Shown: positions 23,901 through 32,080 of the stretch, piece by piece
Position numbering within the stretch: the stretch's first letter is position 1
Layout: each line of letters opens with the position of its first letter
Source: Chthoniobacterales bacterium
GTDB lineage: Bacteria; Verrucomicrobiota; Verrucomicrobiia; Chthoniobacterales; UBA10450
DNA: 33,790 bases
Assembly (NCBI GenBank): GCA_025929155.1
Contig: JAICMR010000020.1
Coordinates: 1 to 33,790, forward strand
Direction: 5' to 3'
Program-made: the position numbers and the translations under genes
The notes under the pieces: generated by a model
Told to the model about the DNA's origin: nothing
Seen by the model: the letters and a program-made list of their open reading frames with translations, nothing else
Databases searched by the model: none

Positions 23901-24875
23901 GTGAGCCAGCCCGTCCTTTTCCTGAGCAGATTCCTTGCGATAGTCACGTTCGTCGGCCTGATCGGCGCTGCGGCTCCGCACGTCTCCGCAGCCGCAGCTT
24001 CGATCACGGTTGACGCCACGACCGGGCATATTTTAGCCCGCCAGGACGCTGAGAAAAAACGCCAGGTCGGTAGCCTCACGAAAATCGCGACCGCGATGGT
24101 CGTGCTCGACTGGGCGAGCAAACAAGCTGGTGATCTCGCCCAGGTCGCGACCGTCCCGCCCGCGGCTTTCGCTGGCACGACGACGAATAATCTCAACCTG
24201 CAACCCGGCGACACGCTCACCCTGCGAGACCTCCTTTACGCCGCGCTCGTGCAGTCGGATAACATCGCCGCCTACACGCTCGCGGACTATGTCGGTCGCG
24301 TCCTTCCCACCTCGCTAGGCGAGAATCCGGCACGCGCGATGCCGGTCGATATTTTCGTGCAGCAGATGAACGCACTCGCGAATCACCTCGGCATGAAGCG
24401 CACGCGATTCCTCAATCCAAGCGGGATCGATACCCACGAAAAGCCATATTCCACTGCGGCCGACATCGCGCGCCTAACGATTTACGCGATGAACAGCGCC
24501 GGCTTCCGCTTTTACGTCTCGCAAAAAGAACGCGAGATCGCGATCGGTCGCGGCCCACAACGTCTGCGCTACCTCCTCCGGAACACGAACCAGCTTCTCG
24601 GCACGGATTCGATCGATGGCGTGAAAACCGGCAGCACGGAGCGGGCCGGGGATTGCCTTGTGCTGTCCGCCGCACGTCCTTCTGAAGTCGCGCAACAGGG
24701 AACGACCACGCTGGTCACGCCGAGGCGCCTGATCGTGGTGGAACTCGCAAGTCCCGATCGGTTCGCCGAAGGTCTCCAGCTTCTCTCTACCGGATGGCAG
24801 TTGTATGACCAGTGGGCCGCGGCCGGACGTCCCGAGGATTCGAGAAACTCGCTCAGTTCGCCTGACGTCCGTTGA
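23901..24875 (+). CDS. D-alanyl-D-alanine carboxypeptidase (peptidase S11)
   Basis: 324 residues. A signal peptide (about 1-30, ending V-S-A-A-A-A) directs it to the periplasm. Penicillin-binding motifs are S-L-T-K (Ser58 nucleophile, Lys61), S-D-N (119-121) and K-T-G (242-244). It trims the terminal D-Ala of peptidoglycan stem peptides. The usual C-terminal domain of PBP5-type enzymes is not evident, so it is a minimal DacA/DacD-like form. It starts at GTG 23901. One motif copy (24472-24480) reads R-L-T-I. Confidence 0.92.
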   Translation: MSQPVLFLSRFLAIVTFVGLIGAAAPHVSAAAASITVDATTGHILARQDAEKKRQVGSLTKIATAMVVLDWASKQAGDLAQVATVPPAAFAGTTTNNLNLQPGDTLTLRDLLYAALVQSDNIAAYTLADYVGRVLPTSLGENPARAMPVDIFVQQMNALANHLGMKRTRFLNPSGIDTHEKPYSTAADIARLTIYAMNSAGFRFYVSQKEREIAIGRGPQRLRYLLRNTNQLLGTDSIDGVKTGSTERAGDCLVLSAARPSEVAQQGTTTLVTPRRLIVVELASPDRFAEGLQLLSTGWQLYDQWAAAGRPEDSRNSLSSPDVR

Positions 24876-24969
24876 GCAGGCGGATCGGGTTTACCTATAG
24901 CGTCGCGGACCGGCCGGCGACCCTGGAGCGGCCAGTGACGACAGTCGAGTTGAACGGCTAGCCGCCAGT

Positions 24970-25012
24970 GTCATTCGAACGAAGCGATTCGGGGCCGAGG
25001 GATCCCGCGGAG
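24970..25012. repeat. Dispersed intergenic repeat fragment
   Basis: GTCATTCGAACGAAGCGATT followed by GGATCCCGCGGA. The second part is identical to 22431-22442; the first resembles the GTCATC-GAGCGAAGCG end of 29018-29072. The remaining 250-bp gap after the carboxypeptidase gene holds no supported gene. Confidence 0.4.
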
Positions 25013-25097
25013 CTGATGGGAAGCTCTTGTTAAACCCTGAGGCCTTCAGCAGCGCTTTAGTTTAAGCGTCTCTGCGGTGGAGCTTTCAGCAAGCTGC

Positions 25098-25137
25098 ACG
25101 GGGTCCTTCGACTCGGCTTCGCTTCGTTTAGGATGAC
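25098..25137. repeat. Short repeat with TCCTT/AGGAT ends overlapping the HAD gene stop
   Basis: It starts ACGGGGTCCTT, has a TTCG-rich middle and ends AGGATGAC. A related copy is at 30268-30310. The ends form an imperfect inverted repeat. The last bases encode the C-terminal Ser-Ser and stop of the HAD gene, so the element has become the end of that reading frame. Confidence 0.5.
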
Positions 25138-25835
25138 AGCAGTGTTTTGACCTGCTCGATCGTTAGCTCGTCCAGTTGCCTAACGACCAAATCCGCCGCC
25201 CGCAATTCCCCGACACTATGCGTCGTGGTGACCGCGACCACCTTCATCCCGGCGGCGTGTGCCGCTTCAATTCCGACATGCGCGTCTTCGAAAACCACGC
25301 AGCGCCCGGCGGGAAGTTTCAGCCGATCCGCCGCTTTCTCGAAGACTTCCGGGGCCGGCTTTCCGTGCGTCACATCTTCGGCCGAAACGATCGCGCGAAA
25401 TGCGCGCCGCAAGCCGATGCGCTCGAGAACGGCGTCGATGTTGAGCCGCTGCGTCGAGGAAGCGACCGCACAGGGAACGCCAGCTTCGTTGAGTCGATGC
25501 AACCATTCCACCACGCCTGGCAGTGGCTCGATTTTGCTGCGCTTCACGATCTCACGATAGAGCGCTTCTTTGCGATTCGTTAGGCGCGCGATCTCTTCCG
25601 GCTCGGTCGCCCAACCATGAATTTCTTCGATGATACGTGCGCTTTTCATCCCGAACCCGCGGATAAAACTGCCGGGCGCGATGGTCTTTCCCAGCTCGCG
25701 CGCCAGTTGATGCCAGCTCTCTTCGTGCAACCGCGCCGAGTCGATGATGACGCCGTCCCAGTCGAAGATCGCGCCGAACGGAATCGCTGCTTGCTGGCTG
25801 ATGCTTGCCGAACTGAATTGCCGGCAGCTATTCAC
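25128..25835 (-). CDS. HAD-superfamily hydrolase, beta-phosphoglucomutase-like (subfamily IA)
   Basis: 235 residues. Motif I F-D-W-D-G-V-I-I-D-S (nucleophile and acid/base Asp near 24 and 26), motif II A-S-S-T near 125, motif III Lys in H-G-K-P-A-P, and motif IV V-F-E-D-A-H-V-G-I-E. The helical cap between motifs I and II is the C1 type of phosphoglycolate phosphatase/beta-phosphoglucomutase relatives. The second Asp of D-x-D is kept, so phosphatase or mutase is possible. It starts at GTG 25835. The extreme C-terminus comes from the repeat at 25098-25137. Two motif copies (25178 and 25577) lie inside in opposite orientations. Confidence 0.88.
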   Translation of the reverse strand: MNSCRQFSSASISQQAAIPFGAIFDWDGVIIDSARLHEESWHQLARELGKTIAPGSFIRGFGMKSARIIEEIHGWATEPEEIARLTNRKEALYREIVKRSKIEPLPGVVEWLHRLNEAGVPCAVASSTQRLNIDAVLERIGLRRAFRAIVSAEDVTHGKPAPEVFEKAADRLKLPAGRCVVFEDAHVGIEAAHAAGMKVVAVTTTHSVGELRAADLVVRQLDELTIEQVKTLLSS

Positions 25836-25881
25836 TTCGATTCAAGAACCAGATCCGAAATGCGATCGCGGCGCCCGTCGC

Positions 25882-27399
25882 TCACGGCAGCCGTTGCAGC
25901 GCGGGCAACCCGTAATTCTTTTGGAGCGCGTCGGCGTCCGCTGCGACTTCCGCGGCATTCAGCTCGAGTTGTTTGGGGTCGTCCTGGGTTTCAATCACAT
26001 GAAAGCCGTTCACCGGATGCTTCACCGCTTCCGCGAGGTCGCCTAACGACTTCACTTCTTTTCCGTTTACCTTCGTGACCACGAGATAACTAAAATCGTC
26101 ATAACCGATCGTGCTGTTCGCGGGCAGGACCTGGCTGAGAATGACGACGCGGCGTTTGCCTTCCGGGAACAGTTCCGATTGGAATCGGTCGAGATAAACC
26201 AGGTCCTGCGGCGCGCCCTTCTGCCAGCTCGGGCCCCATTCCTTCAGGTACTGGCGCGAGAGTTCCTGAAAAATGAGGCCGCCGAGAACGTAGTAACCGG
26301 GTGGCTCGTCGTGATTGTAGGGAGGAATGACGTAATCCTCGGCCGCGCGATGCTCGAGCTTCACATTCAAGGTCAACGGTTTTCCTTCGCGCTCCACGTG
26401 CAGCGGAAGGGAATCGCCCACATATGCTTTCGCGCCGAGCAAGTTGTTCATCGCGATTTTGCCATAGAGCGGATCGACGTAGTTGCCGTTCTCATCGATG
26501 TTGGAATCCCCGATTGCGGTGATGATGTCGCCGATTTTTAAGCCCGCCTTCGCCGCCGGTAAACCCGGCTGCACAGCCGTCACATAGACGCCGCCTTTCT
26601 TGTCCGTGTCCCCGGCGTATTTGCGCAACTCGGGATCGCGGGTCGGGAAGAAGGCGATGCCTAACGATGGAAAGCCCTCATATTTCGCGTCCTCGGCGTC
26701 CTTCAGGAAATGCTGGATGATCGGCGCTGGAATGGCATCCATCACCTGGGTGCGCGGATCAAAGCGCAGGAGAAGGGCAGCCAGTTTTTGTCCCTTTACC
26801 AGCGGCACGGTGTAGCTGTTGTCACGGTACTGCATCGGGATGCTGAGCCGGTAGGTGAGGAACTCCGCCACGTCCGCTGGATACATCGTGACGCCGATCG
26901 TGGTCACGAGCCCTTCGGTCACGACGAGGGTACCGCTCGGCTCGAGTTGCCAGGCTGCGAGGCGGTCGCCAACGACGGTGTCGAGCGCGAGCTGGAGCGG
27001 CTCCAGGCCGTCGAGAAATTTCTTATCAGTCGGCTCGAGCAACGCGAGATTCGCTTCATAATCGACCACGAGCACCTTCGCCTCCGTCTTTTCACCCGAT
27101 TCAGCGCGTTCGAGCTCCGCGTAATTTTCGTTCTCTACCAGGTCGGCGGTCACGAGCACGTGCCCATGCGGAAGAACTGCGCCGAGCGCGCGCTTCGTGA
27201 ACGGCGCCTTCTTTTGCCACGGCCTAAAATAATCGAATGCCTGACCGGTTACGTTCACGCGGACTAACGAGACCTCTTTGGCATGCACCGCGCCCTGCGA
27301 CATGGCGGGCATTTTCGGCGCGGGCACGGGTTGCTGTTTCGCCTGCACCGGCACGAGGCCGGCGAGAAAAGCGAGAAAGATGAGAGCAGAAGCGCGCAT
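25882..27399 (-). CDS. Secreted pseudoprotease, trypsin-like plus PDZ (triad lost)
   Basis: 505 residues with a signal peptide (about 1-20, ending V-Q-A). It has the same layout as its upstream neighbour: degenerate trypsin-like domain (about 40-235), PDZ (about 245-350) and a C-terminal second PDZ-like module (about 365-490). Aligned by eye with the neighbour, the catalytic His is Asp86 (V-T-A-D-L-V) and the catalytic Asp is Asn117 (A-N-L-A-L-L). A Ser may remain in D-N-S-Y-T (195), but the flanking glycines of the oxyanion hole are gone. It should bind but not cut substrate. Its ATG is 3 nt after the neighbour's stop, with GGAG upstream, so the two are coupled. Two motif copies read S-L-G. 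Confidence 0.82.
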   Translation of the reverse strand: MRASALIFLAFLAGLVPVQAKQQPVPAPKMPAMSQGAVHAKEVSLVRVNVTGQAFDYFRPWQKKAPFTKRALGAVLPHGHVLVTADLVENENYAELERAESGEKTEAKVLVVDYEANLALLEPTDKKFLDGLEPLQLALDTVVGDRLAAWQLEPSGTLVVTEGLVTTIGVTMYPADVAEFLTYRLSIPMQYRDNSYTVPLVKGQKLAALLLRFDPRTQVMDAIPAPIIQHFLKDAEDAKYEGFPSLGIAFFPTRDPELRKYAGDTDKKGGVYVTAVQPGLPAAKAGLKIGDIITAIGDSNIDENGNYVDPLYGKIAMNNLLGAKAYVGDSLPLHVEREGKPLTLNVKLEHRAAEDYVIPPYNHDEPPGYYVLGGLIFQELSRQYLKEWGPSWQKGAPQDLVYLDRFQSELFPEGKRRVVILSQVLPANSTIGYDDFSYLVVTKVNGKEVKSLGDLAEAVKHPVNGFHVIETQDDPKQLELNAAEVAADADALQKNYGLPALQRLP

Positions 27400-27402
27400 T
27401 GG

Positions 27403-28911
27403 TTACGGGGCTCCTTCCGCCGGTTCGTTAGGCGCCGCCTCTTTCGGCGGCGTTTGTTCGTTCAGGTTTTCTTCCGTGAAAACGTTGTAGCGTGTCTTGA
27501 TTCGCTCGCGCGCGTCAGCCACCTGCTTCGCATCGAGCACGAGCGGCGGTCCATCGCCGACCATGTTGATGACGTAGCGATCGGCCGGTTCGGCAAACGC
27601 ATTCGCGAGATCCTGGAGCGTGCCGATTTTTTTACCGTTAATCTGGTCCACGATCCCTTCCCGATACGACGTGAGATAGCTGTTGATCGGATCCGGCAGG
27701 ATGTTCGTAAGAATAATCACCTCAGGATGCTGCAGGTAGAGTTGATCCGAGACGAAGAAATCGAAGAAATGCCGCACGCGCAGATCGCTGATGCGATAAG
27801 CCTCCAGCAAATCGAGCGACATCGGTTGAAAGAGCAGCCCGCCGAAAAGCACATATCGCGGCCGCACATCGTAGCTGTGGCCTTGCATGAAATAAGGCCA
27901 GACCGTGCCCAGAGTGATCTCGGCCGTCATCGGTTGCTGATTGCGCAGGACGTCGAGTTTGACCTTGTCTCCCTTGAATTTCCGCTCGACGACCTCCGGC
28001 ATTTGCACCCGCTCCCCTTCAAATTCGACAAAGGCGTCGCTCGCGATTGGGTGCCCGTCGATCGCGAGGAGGACGTCGCCGCTTTGCAACACCTTCCCGC
28101 AAGGACCGGCGTCGATCACGGTGTTTACGAGCACGCCGCGATCGTCATCCTTGAGCCCGAGATAGTGCCGCTGCGCCGGGTTTTGAAGTTTGGAATAAGT
28201 GATCCCGAGATCGACATAGCGGTCGTAGTGCCCGTCTTTGATGTCGGCCAGAAACCGGCGAATAACCGGCGTAGGAATCATGTAAGCGACGCCTTGCGCC
28301 ACATCGCCGCTGTATCCCTGGAAGGCTACACCAACGACCTTGCCTTCCTTCAACACCGGTCCGCCGCTATTCCCGGGGTTAATCTGGGCGCTGATTTGGA
28401 TCGCGAGATGCGAGTCGATTGCGGAGTGGGTGTAAAGACTGAAATCAATCCGCGAGACGATGCCCGTCGTAACCGACATGCGCTCGCCGCCGATCGGATA
28501 ACCGTAGGCCGAGACGGTCGATTCGAGCGGCGGAATCCCGCCGAATTCAAGCGGCTTCATTCCTTTCCAGAAGTTATCGTTGGTGACGTGGAGCAGCGCG
28601 AGGTCACAATCGTGCGCCACGAAAAGCACGCTTGCGGGATACTTATTCGGGTCGCCCTCGCGTTCGACCGTGAGATAACGGCTGTTGGAGACGACATGCG
28701 CATTCGTTAGGATGCGTTGACCGTCGATGACGAAGCCGGCACCGACTCCGCGCCCAATTGAACCCGAGTTCCAAGGCGCGCGATAATCCGGTTCCACCTC
28801 TGTGGAAGTAATGCGAACGAGGCTGCTTTGGATCTGGCCGTTTGGCTGCGCCTGGGCTGGAGCACCGACGAAAAGCGCGAGAGCGCAAAAGAGGAAGCGA
28901 AGTCGATGCAT
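27403..28911 (-). CDS. Secreted HtrA/Deg-like serine protease with PDZ domains
   Basis: 502 residues. The signal peptide ends near A-P-A-Q-A (1-21). The catalytic triad is intact: His72 (T-N-A-H-V-V), Asp103 (C-D-L-A-L-L) and Ser182 (P-G-N-S-G-G-P). PDZ 1 is near 230-335 (G-D-V-L-L-A-I-D-G). A C-terminal PDZ-like module covers about 350-470 (V-I-I-L-T-N-I-L-P, D-Q-I-N-G-K-K-I-G-T-L). The tail is Pro/Glu-rich. The two-PDZ layout recalls Deg proteins of periplasmic or lumenal protein quality control. It is the first gene of a two-gene unit with the pseudoprotease. An 8/9 motif copy (28704-28712) encodes the L-T-N of the active-site L-T-N-A-H, and an exact copy (27425-27433) encodes A-P-N-E in the tail. 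Confidence 0.9.
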   Translation of the reverse strand: MHRLRFLFCALALFVGAPAQAQPNGQIQSSLVRITSTEVEPDYRAPWNSGSIGRGVGAGFVIDGQRILTNAHVVSNSRYLTVEREGDPNKYPASVLFVAHDCDLALLHVTNDNFWKGMKPLEFGGIPPLESTVSAYGYPIGGERMSVTTGIVSRIDFSLYTHSAIDSHLAIQISAQINPGNSGGPVLKEGKVVGVAFQGYSGDVAQGVAYMIPTPVIRRFLADIKDGHYDRYVDLGITYSKLQNPAQRHYLGLKDDDRGVLVNTVIDAGPCGKVLQSGDVLLAIDGHPIASDAFVEFEGERVQMPEVVERKFKGDKVKLDVLRNQQPMTAEITLGTVWPYFMQGHSYDVRPRYVLFGGLLFQPMSLDLLEAYRISDLRVRHFFDFFVSDQLYLQHPEVIILTNILPDPINSYLTSYREGIVDQINGKKIGTLQDLANAFAEPADRYVINMVGDGPPLVLDAKQVADARERIKTRYNVFTEENLNEQTPPKEAAPNEPAEGAP

Positions 28912-29017
28912 CAGGAAAAGAGCGGGAAGATCAATCGGAAGACTGCGGCTGTAAATGGCAACCGAGGGTTAGATGAAGGAACGTGGAAAACGTTCGAAAC
29001 AGTGCCGAGAGAGAATC

Positions 29018-29072
29018 GGTCATCGTGAGCGAAGCGCAGCGGAACTCCACCCGACGGCCACTCGGGATGACC
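29018..29072. repeat. 55-bp element with perfect 7-bp terminal inverted repeats
   Basis: GGTCATC (29018-29024) and GATGACC (29066-29072) bound a GC-rich interior starting GTGAGCGAAGCGCAGC. It sits between the MECR-like gene and the protease gene start, so it lies in the protease operon's upstream region. The GATGAC end is shared with 25098-25137 and 30268-30310. Confidence 0.5.
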
Positions 29073-29159
29073 AATTGGAGCTCTCCGCCAGCTTACGGCT
29101 CCGATGGGAGGACGGCAACGATCCGTCGGCTCCGCTCGGAAACGACTGGCAAGTGGCCG

Positions 29160-30137
29160 CTACATCCGAAAGATGATCTTCCCTTCGCGCCGTCCTGCTC
29201 CGGCCCGCGCGACGGCTGCCGCAAAGTCGCCTAACGAGTATTCCCGCTCAATCTTCGTCTGCAACAAGCCGCGCTGCGCGAACTCGATCAGCCGCCGGAA
29301 AACGCCGTCGCGTTCGGAGGCGCTGGCGTGCTCGTACCATTTATTCACCCAAAACCCGGTGAAGCGCAGGTTTTTGAAAATCAACAATCCGTTAGGCAAA
29401 GTCAGCGGCTTTAGACTCATCGCGCCGTAAGTCACGATCGTTGCCTCCGGGGCGACGATTTTTGCCATCCGCAACGCGCTTTCCCCTCCGACCGCGTTCA
29501 GGCCGAGACGAATCGGGGCGCGCTCCGTCGCGGCGGCGGCGGCCTCCCGCAGTTCGTCGTTATCGAGCAAGACAACATCGCCGCCTTCGGACCGGAGTTC
29601 GTCGAGCAACTCCTCGCGCCTAACGACGTTGACGGTTCGATAACCCAGTTCGTGCGCGATCTGGATTACGGCGCGCCCGGCTGCGGAGTTGGCCGCGTTC
29701 TGAATCACCCAATCGCCCTGTTCCATCCGCACAAACCCGTGCAACATCTGCCACGCCGTCAGCGGATTGATCTTTAGCATCGCAGCCTGTTCGGGTGCGA
29801 GATCGTCAGGCACGACGATCAGTTTCTCCGCCGGCACCACGGCAGCTTCGCGCCAGGTGCCGAGATCGTGCGGCAGGATCACCTGCGCGCCGACTGTCAC
29901 TTCGCGCACGTCGCTCCCAACTGCCTCGACGATACCCGCGCCTTCAAACCCCGGCGTTGCCGGCAACTCGGGACGCACCGGATATTTGCCTTCGATCGCA
30001 TTGAGATCTGCCGGATTGATCGGAGCTGCGGAAAGTCTCACGACCGCTTCGTTCGCCGCCGGTTGGCGCAGGGGCAGCTCCTCGAGCGCCAAAACTTCGC
30101 CCGGCTTTCCATGTGACCGATAAACAAGCGCCTTCAT
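29160..30137 (-). CDS. MECR-like zinc-free medium-chain dehydrogenase/reductase (2-enoyl thioester reductase family)
   Basis: 325 residues. It opens M-K-A-L-V-Y and has A-P-I-N-P-A-D-L-N-A-I-E-G-K-Y-P (about 38-53), the G-F-E-G-A-G-I-V-E-A-V-G block, N-P-L-T-A-W-Q-M-L near 124 and W-V-I-Q-N-A-A-N-S-A-A-G-R (about 143-155), the mark of mitochondrial trans-2-enoyl-CoA/ACP reductase relatives. No zinc ligands are evident. It would reduce 2-enoyl thioesters with NADPH, though generic quinone-reductase activity is possible. ATG 30137 starts the conserved M-K-A. Two exact motif copies (29229, 29618) and one 8/9 copy (29389) lie inside. Confidence 0.85.
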   Translation of the reverse strand: MKALVYRSHGKPGEVLALEELPLRQPAANEAVVRLSAAPINPADLNAIEGKYPVRPELPATPGFEGAGIVEAVGSDVREVTVGAQVILPHDLGTWREAAVVPAEKLIVVPDDLAPEQAAMLKINPLTAWQMLHGFVRMEQGDWVIQNAANSAAGRAVIQIAHELGYRTVNVVRREELLDELRSEGGDVVLLDNDELREAAAAATERAPIRLGLNAVGGESALRMAKIVAPEATIVTYGAMSLKPLTLPNGLLIFKNLRFTGFWVNKWYEHASASERDGVFRRLIEFAQRGLLQTKIEREYSLGDFAAAVARAGAGRREGKIIFRM

Positions 30138-30267
30138 GAGGTGAACCTACAATCAAACCGCATCCCATCCACGATCGATCCTGCGAAACCAGTCCGAGAA
30201 GGACGACCTGCATTGATAGGCGGGGTGATCGCGTCCAACTTTTAAGAGCCGAGGTTCAAGGAAAGGT

Positions 30268-30310
30268 CACGGGATCCTTAACTTCGCTAAGCCTTCGCCC
30301 AGGATGACGG
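30268..30310. repeat. Short repeat related to 25098-25137
   Basis: It begins ACGGGATCCTT and ends AGGATGACGG, with a TTCGC-rich middle, matching the 25098-25137 element at both ends. It lies in the 287-bp gap between the divergent MECR-like and cation transporter genes; nothing else was recognised there. Confidence 0.5.
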
Positions 30311-30424
30311 GACGGCTTCTCGCAAACCAGCCGGTTCATGAGTTTCCAGCGGCTAACGCCGCGGGTTACCTGCACTTTTTCGTGCGCGGCCGCGACATTC
30401 GCCTTACAACTTCCGCCCACACGC

Positions 30425-31324
30425 ATGTCAGCCGATCCCACCGCGACCCGCACCGAACACGACCTCCGCTCCGGGGCGCGGATCGCGCTCGTCGGCATGG
30501 GCGCGAATGTCGTGCTCGCGACGGCGAAGATCACTGCCGGCGCGCTCGGGCATTCCTACGTCCTGATCGCCGACGGGATCGAGTCGGCACTCGATATCGC
30601 GGGGTCGGCGATCATCTGGGGTGGGTTGAGAATTGCCGCGCGTCCGGCGGATGAGACGCACCCTTACGGTCACGGCAAAGCGGAGCCGCTCGCCGCGATC
30701 GTGGTGTCGCTGGGCGTGCTCGCCGCCGCTCTCGTGCTCGCGATCCAGAGTGTGCGGGAACTTTTCCAGCCGCACGAGCGGCCCCACCCTTTCACCCTCG
30801 TCGTCCTGGTCGTCGTCGTGCTCGTGAAGGAATTGCTCTTCCGCGTGGTCATCCGGCTGGGCGAGAAGGTGGAGAGCACTGCGGTGCAGACGGACGCCTG
30901 GCATCACCGCACCGACGCCTTTACTTCCATTGCGGCTTTTATCGGCATTTCGATCGCACTGATTGGCGGGCCAGACTGGAGGAATGCCGACGCTTACGCC
31001 GCCCTTTTCGCCTGCGCCTTAATCGCATGGAATGGCTGGCGGCTGCTTTACCCAGCGCTCCACGAGATCATGGATACCGCGCCGCAGGGAAAAATAGTCG
31101 ATGCAATTTGTGCGGCGGCGTCCGGCGTACCCGGCGTAATCGACGTCGAGAAATGCCTGGTGCGCAAAATGGGTTTGTCCTTTTACGTGGATCTCCACGT
31201 CGGGGTGGAGGAGACCATTTCGGTCCGCGCCGGCCATAAGATCGCGCACGAAGTAAAAGACGCGATCCGCCGCACGGATGAGCGCATCGCAGACGTCCTC
31301 GTGCACATCGAGCCCTCGGGTTGA
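30425..31324 (+). CDS. Cation diffusion facilitator (CDF) family transporter
   Basis: 299 residues. Six hydrophobic spans (about 17-190) are followed by a cytoplasmic C-terminal domain (about 205-298) with V-P-G-V-I-D-V-E and Y-V-D-L-H-V-G-V. The metal site in TM5 is classic H-H-R-T-D. In TM2 the block A-D-G-I-E-S-A-L-D has Glu53 where CDFs normally have His or Asp, with Asp57 kept, so the site reads E-x-x-x-D. H-P-Y-G-H-G-K is the usual loop. It exports divalent metal in exchange for protons; the metal is not clear. ATG 30425 was chosen; the frame opens at 30338 but adds 29 residues without homology. Confidence 0.9.
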   Translation: MSADPTATRTEHDLRSGARIALVGMGANVVLATAKITAGALGHSYVLIADGIESALDIAGSAIIWGGLRIAARPADETHPYGHGKAEPLAAIVVSLGVLAAALVLAIQSVRELFQPHERPHPFTLVVLVVVVLVKELLFRVVIRLGEKVESTAVQTDAWHHRTDAFTSIAAFIGISIALIGGPDWRNADAYAALFACALIAWNGWRLLYPALHEIMDTAPQGKIVDAICAAASGVPGVIDVEKCLVRKMGLSFYVDLHVGVEETISVRAGHKIAHEVKDAIRRTDERIADVLVHIEPSG

Positions 31325-31382
31325 AACCGACGGTCGGCATTTGAGGAATGAGTGCGACGGCCGGTGACCTTGCGCCCCGGCA

Positions 31383-31415
31383 CGACAAATTCGTCGCGCC
31401 GGCGGAATTTTGTCG
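31383..31415. terminator. Hairpin between convergent genes
   Basis: CGACAAATTC (31383-31392) pairs with GAATTTTGTCG (31405-31415), a 10-bp stem with one bulged base and a 12-nt GC-rich loop. It lies between the stops of the CDF gene (plus) and the nucleosidase gene (minus). There is no long T-run. Terminator function is inferred from position. Confidence 0.5.
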
Positions 31416-31435
31416 CGGACTCGAGTATCCTCTCC

Positions 31436-32080
31436 TTATACCTCCCGCACGAGGATGGCGAGGGCGCTCGTTAGGCTGCGGCGGGCGCTGGCAACTTGGC
31501 GGGCGAAGCGCGCGAGTCGCATGATGCCGCCCGGATGACGGGCGAGGTAACTCGCGAGTGCAAGCGGCTCGGTTTTCTGGCGGGTTTGATTGAAAAGCAC
31601 GGCCGGTGGGGCCGGGAACGGCGCAGCGGCGGTGTCGCTGATCGCGCGGAGCGAGAGCATGGGAAGTTGCCGTCTCGCACAGGCTTCGGCGATCCATTTG
31701 GTCTCCATGTCCACGGCGAGCGCGCCTTCTTCCCGCGCGAATTTCTCGCGTTCGGTTGTGGTTTCGATGACACGATCGACGGTCGCCAACTTCCCAACTC
31801 GCGCGAAGAGGAACTCTCGCGCCTCGGCGAGAAGTCGCGGGTCGGAATAGTTCTCGGCCACGAGCAGATCGCCTACGCCTAACGACGGATCGACCCCGCC
31901 CGCGAAGCCGCTGCTGATCAGGAAGCGGTAACTTCCCGCGTCGAGAAACTTCTCGATCCGATCCCGGCAAATTTTCGCGCCGACGCCGGTATGCAGGACG
32001 GTGGTGCGCTGATCGCCACCCTGAAGCAGCCGCCGGAGACCCGCACTTTCACTCCGAAGCGCGAAGGTGACGGCGATCAC
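31436..32080 (-). CDS. Phosphorylase-superfamily nucleosidase (MTA/SAH nucleosidase-like)
   Basis: 214 residues. The fold marks of the PNP/UDP phosphorylase superfamily are visible: an N-terminal V-T-F-A-L-R-S-E, I-S-S-G-F-A-G-G-V-D (about 55-64), L-G-V-G-D-L-L-V, and A-V-D-M-E-T (about 121-126) with the ribose-binding Glu. Members include MTA/SAH nucleosidase and hopanoid-associated phosphorylases. It is shorter than typical PNPs and the base specificity is unclear. It starts at GTG 32080, overlapping the upstream gene's TGA in GTGA, so translation is coupled. Two motif copies read S-L-T and S-L-G. Confidence 0.82.
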   Translation of the reverse strand: MIAVTFALRSESAGLRRLLQGGDQRTTVLHTGVGAKICRDRIEKFLDAGSYRFLISSGFAGGVDPSLGVGDLLVAENYSDPRLLAEAREFLFARVGKLATVDRVIETTTEREKFAREEGALAVDMETKWIAEACARRQLPMLSLRAISDTAAAPFPAPPAVLFNQTRQKTEPLALASYLARHPGGIMRLARFARQVASARRSLTSALAILVREV

